Shown here in pieces: positions 5,191 through 6,566 of a DNA stretch of 6,566 nucleotides. The position numbers and the translations under genes were made by a program. Source of the DNA: Candidatus Woesearchaeota archaeon (GTDB taxonomy: Archaea; Nanobdellota; Nanobdellia; Woesearchaeales; GW2011-AR4). The stretch spans positions 1 to 6,566 of the forward strand of contig DAOVKD010000038.1 of the NCBI GenBank assembly GCA_030631975.1, given 5' to 3'. How positions within the stretch are numbered: the stretch's first letter is position 1; every line of letters starts with the position of its first letter. Under the pieces are notes generated by a model, which made no database searches, was not told where the DNA came from, and saw only the letters and a program-made list of their open reading frames with translations.

Positions 5191-5205
5191 GGTTAAATTT
5201 ATAAA
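5191..5205 (+). promoter_or_regulatory. Archaeal BRE/TATA promoter of the toxin gene
   Basis: GGTTAAATTTATAAA: a BRE-like purine/T stretch followed by TTTATAAA (5198-5205). The start site predicted 23 nt on is about 5228, next to the ATG at 5229, so the toxin mRNA should be leaderless. No Shine-Dalgarno site precedes the gene, which agrees. Confidence 0.6.
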
Positions 5206-5228
5206 TAAATTACCCTCTGATCCCTTTT

Positions 5229-5546
5229 ATGTACAAGGTAATTGGTACAAATACCTATTTGAAAGAAATCGGTAAATGGCCCAAAGATTACAAGGCTATA
5301 GCTGATAAGATTCCACAAAAGCTTAAAGAAAATCCGCTATTGGGCGATCAGTTAAGTTATCCTTTTCTAAGGGAAAGAAGAGTAAAAGAAAGAAGAGTCT
5401 ACTATCTAGTCTATGAAGACCTAAAAGTGGTATTATTAGTTGCTGCGAGTGGAAAGAAAGATCAACAAACTACAATAAACCATATTAAAGATAATTTAAA
5501 AGAATTCAGAAAAGCAGCAGAAGATATATCTAAGCAAGTTTCTTAA
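5229..5546 (+). CDS. RelE/ParE-superfamily toxin of a type II toxin-antitoxin pair
   Basis: A 105-residue basic protein of the archaeal RelE/ParE-like fold; such toxins are usually ribosome-dependent mRNA endonucleases or gyrase inhibitors. Seen: two N-terminal helices rich in Lys (about 9-35), NPLLGDQL (35-42), then the strand-rich core LRERRVKERRVYYLVYEDLK (47-66) and VVLLVAASGKKDQQTTINHI (67-86). The R-V-Y-Y-L-V-Y core and K-K-x-Q-Q tail mark an archaeal subgroup rather than classic bacterial RelE. The C-terminal 17 nt overlap the antitoxin gene on the opposite strand. Usually the antitoxin gene precedes the toxin in one operon; here the genes face each other. Target (mRNA cleavage or other) cannot be decided from the sequence. 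Confidence 0.82.
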   Translation: MYKVIGTNTYLKEIGKWPKDYKAIADKIPQKLKENPLLGDQLSYPFLRERRVKERRVYYLVYEDLKVVLLVAASGKKDQQTTINHIKDNLKEFRKAAEDISKQVS

Positions 5547-5664
5547 ATCGCCCTTCTTTTAAATCCTCTAAGCTACTAGCAAATTGTCTGATTAAATCAA
5601 AATCTAACTCTTCCAATTTCTTGAGTTTTTTGTATTCTTCTTCGGGTATTGTTACTGTTTCCAT
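5530..5664 (-). CDS. Short antitoxin (44 residues), convergent with the toxin gene
   Basis: A 44-residue acidic/basic helical protein with opening METVTIPEEEYKKLKK and tail LIRQFASSLEDLKEGRF. This is the layout of the very short archaeal antitoxins that accompany RelE- or PIN-type toxins: an N-terminal strand plus helix for dimerisation and DNA contact, then a helix ending in S-L-E-D-hydrophobic-K-x-G-R that wraps the toxin (family knowledge; function inferred). The ATG at 5664 sits 4 nt after the start site predicted from a TATA box at 5691-5698, so it has its own nearly leaderless promoter. Its last 17 nt overlap the toxin gene end, and its transcript would run antisense into the toxin mRNA. 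A perfect palindrome abuts the start codon and may be its operator. Confidence 0.72.
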   Translation of the reverse strand: METVTIPEEEYKKLKKLEELDFDLIRQFASSLEDLKEGRFKKLA

Positions 5665-5677
5665 TACATTAAATGTA
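5665..5677. repeat. 13-bp perfect palindrome at the antitoxin start, candidate autoregulatory operator
   Basis: TACATT-A-AATGTA directly upstream of the antitoxin start codon, covering the predicted transcription start (about 5668). Type II antitoxins commonly repress their own promoter by binding a palindrome at this position; the assignment is inferred. Confidence 0.45.
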
Positions 5678-5690
5678 TTGTTTTATTGCC

Positions 5691-5704
5691 TATATAAAAT
5701 TATC
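5691..5704 (-). promoter_or_regulatory. Archaeal TATA promoter of the antitoxin gene
   Basis: On the minus strand CGATAATTTTATATA contains TTTATATA (5691-5698) with an A-rich upstream flank. The predicted start is about 5668, 4 nt before the ATG. The flanking region up to 5714 shows nothing else. Confidence 0.55.
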
Positions 5705-5714
5705 GATTTTCGTC

Positions 5715-5962
5715 AAACAAACAACCATTAAATTTTAATCAGGAGAATATGGTATAATGAAGAGTGGTATTTCTCAGTGATAGATATAATTGCTGTTCTA
5801 ACAGATCAGGCTGATTATCAGAAGGCAAGAAAATACTGGAATAAGCTAAATCAAAGGCTTAGAGAAGAAGGAAGTGAAACGGTGACAAAATGTCACCAGT
5901 TGAAATTACCTGCCCTGGATGGCAAATTAAGGCTTACAAACAAAATTATCCAGAAATTTTAA
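5715..5962 (+). pseudogene. Bro-N domain (phage antirepressor / DNA-damage-inducible protein D-like) remnant, frameshifted and truncated
   Basis: The plus strand encodes a Bro-N fragment, the N-terminal DNA-binding domain of viral antirepressor-type proteins. From 5738 one frame reads IRRIWYNEEWYFSVIDIIAV, then RKYWNKLNQRLREEGSE and CHQLKLPALDGKLRLT, following the usual Bro-N order (R-R-x-W...WYFSVxD...KYW...L-K-L-x-x-x-D-G-K-x-R-x-T). It then stops at 5962 after seven unrelated residues, where relatives continue through the rest of the domain and a C-terminal domain. Upstream pieces KQTTIKF (5715-5735) and FNQEN (5734-5748) lie in the other two frames, consistent with small indels breaking the N-terminus. 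No start or ribosome site fits the intact frame; GTG at 5777 would begin inside the domain. Probably a relic of a mobile or viral element; expression is unlikely. Confidence 0.7.
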
Positions 5963-5968
5963 CCTCTC

Positions 5969-5973
5969 AAAAA
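5969..5973 (-). terminator. Candidate T-tract terminator of the epimerase gene
   Basis: TTTTT in the context GGGTTTTTGAG on the minus strand, about 10 nt after the epimerase stop codon. A weak call based only on a T-run in the right place. Confidence 0.25.
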
Positions 5974-5982
5974 CCCAAATTC

Positions 5983-6566
5983 TTAGAAATGTTTGTATGC
6001 CTTATAGGTTGATTCTATCATATGCCTGATAGTTTTTTTTGGATGCCATTTAAGTATTTTCTTTGCTTTCTTATTTGATGCAATCAAAGCAGGAGCATCC
6101 CCTGCCCTTTTACTGCCATAAACATAGTCAAAATTATGCCCCGTTACTTTGATAGTTGCATCTACAAGCTCCTTAACTGTTACCCCATTGGAAGTTCCAA
6201 GATTTATGATTTCATTGTCTCCCTTACCTATTGCAATAACGTGCGCTCTTATCAAATCATCCACGTCAATATAGTCCCTTATGCATGTGCCATCTCTTGT
6301 TCTGTAATTCTTCCCAAATATTGTGAGCTTATCCCTTTTCCCGGTTACCACTTCCATTAGTATCGGAAGGATATTCTCAGCTTCTGGATCAATATAACCA
6401 AGCACGTCTCCTGCAACATTAAAGTACCTAAGTATGACGTACTTGATGCCATGTATTTTAGAATACCATTCAATAAGCTTTTCGCATTCAAGCTTTGTAA
6501 AGCCATAATAATTAATAGGATTTGCAGGTGTATCCTCAGTAGCTACTTTCACTTTAGGAATGCCGT
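5983..6566 (-). CDS. galE: GalE-type UDP-sugar 4-epimerase (SDR extended family), C-terminal part, cut by window edge
   Basis: The 3' part of an extended short-chain dehydrogenase/reductase whose family interconverts UDP-glucose and UDP-galactose (or the N-acetyl forms) using tightly bound NAD. In frame from the window edge it reads GIPKVKVATEDTPANPINYY, then YGFTK, giving the catalytic Y-x-x-x-K; then LRYFNVAG, RTRDGTCIRDYIDVDDLIRA (the GalE-type D-G-T-x-x-R-D-Y-I-x-V-x-D-L), NLGTSNGVTVKEL, and AGDAPALIASNKKAKKILKW, which matches the GalE substrate-domain end. The Rossmann NAD-binding half (GxxGxxG) lies beyond the edge. A GTG at 6550-6552 is not the start, since homology continues upstream. 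It is a likely source of UDP-galactose or a related sugar for the glycan genes, but is separated from them by the toxin-antitoxin region. Glucose versus N-acetyl specificity cannot be read here. Confidence 0.88.
   Translation of the reverse strand, partial: GIPKVKVATEDTPANPINYYGFTKLECEKLIEWYSKIHGIKYVILRYFNVAGDVLGYIDPEAENILPILMEVVTGKRDKLTIFGKNYRTRDGTCIRDYIDVDDLIRAHVIAIGKGDNEIINLGTSNGVTVKELVDATIKVTGHNFDYVYGSKRAGDAPALIASNKKAKKILKWHPKKTIRHMIESTYKAYKHF

Noticed and set aside
5777..5962. An intact 61-residue gene with a GTG start
   Set aside because: The same frame continues upstream through conserved Bro-N residues to 5738, and the domain is cut off downstream, so this is part of a pseudogene.

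Overview
This is an AT-rich window that reads as archaeal, most likely from a DPANN-type lineage (Woesearchaeota/Pacearchaeota-like; inferred, not proven). Four promoters have an archaeal TATA box at the expected distance from a start codon, and three of them imply leaderless or nearly leaderless mRNAs. The sugar-phosphate transferase is of the eukaryote/archaeal DPAGT1 type. The surface protein combines a poly-Gly linker, repeated C-x13-C-x3-C-x2-C modules and a C-terminal VPEF-transmembrane-KKK tail, a style common in those archaea.

Layout, in the minus-strand reading direction. (1) Positions 3746 down to 1 form one tightly packed glycan-assembly operon: DPAGT1-like polyprenyl-phosphate sugar-1-phosphate transferase, SAM methyltransferase, DUF354-type glycosyltransferase, a 23-codon micro-ORF not called by standard length cut-offs, a second SAM methyltransferase, and a GT4 glycosyltransferase cut by the window edge. 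The genes overlap or lie within 8 nt of each other, with Shine-Dalgarno sites inside upstream genes and several ATGA stop/start overlaps. (2) Just upstream, 5060 down to 3870 encodes an exported cell-surface protein with six four-Cys, Asp-rich repeats and an Asn/Thr-rich stretch full of N-glycosylation sequons. It is a plausible acceptor for the glycan built by the operon. (3) Positions 5229-5664 hold a RelE/ParE-type toxin on the plus strand and a 44-residue antitoxin on the minus strand, placed tail to tail with a 17-nt overlap instead of the usual antitoxin-toxin operon. (4) Positions 5715-5962 hold a degraded, frameshifted piece of a Bro-N (phage antirepressor-like) gene. (5) The right edge holds the C-terminal part of a GalE-type nucleotide-sugar epimerase (minus), a likely supplier of activated sugar.

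The most notable non-coding signal is a 64-65 bp element present twice in the same orientation, directly upstream of the surface-protein gene (5083-5147) and of the glycan operon (3794-3857). Each copy has a TATA box, then exactly 14 bp, then a near-palindromic 14-mer (CTACTTnGAAATAG on the plus strand), and ends in CTTTAAAAAG. This suggests co-regulation of the acceptor and the glycan pathway by one regulator. No gene-free stretch exceeds 300 bases; the longest are the divergent promoter region 5061-5228 and the 3747-3869 promoter region. No tRNA, rRNA or CRISPR array was seen.
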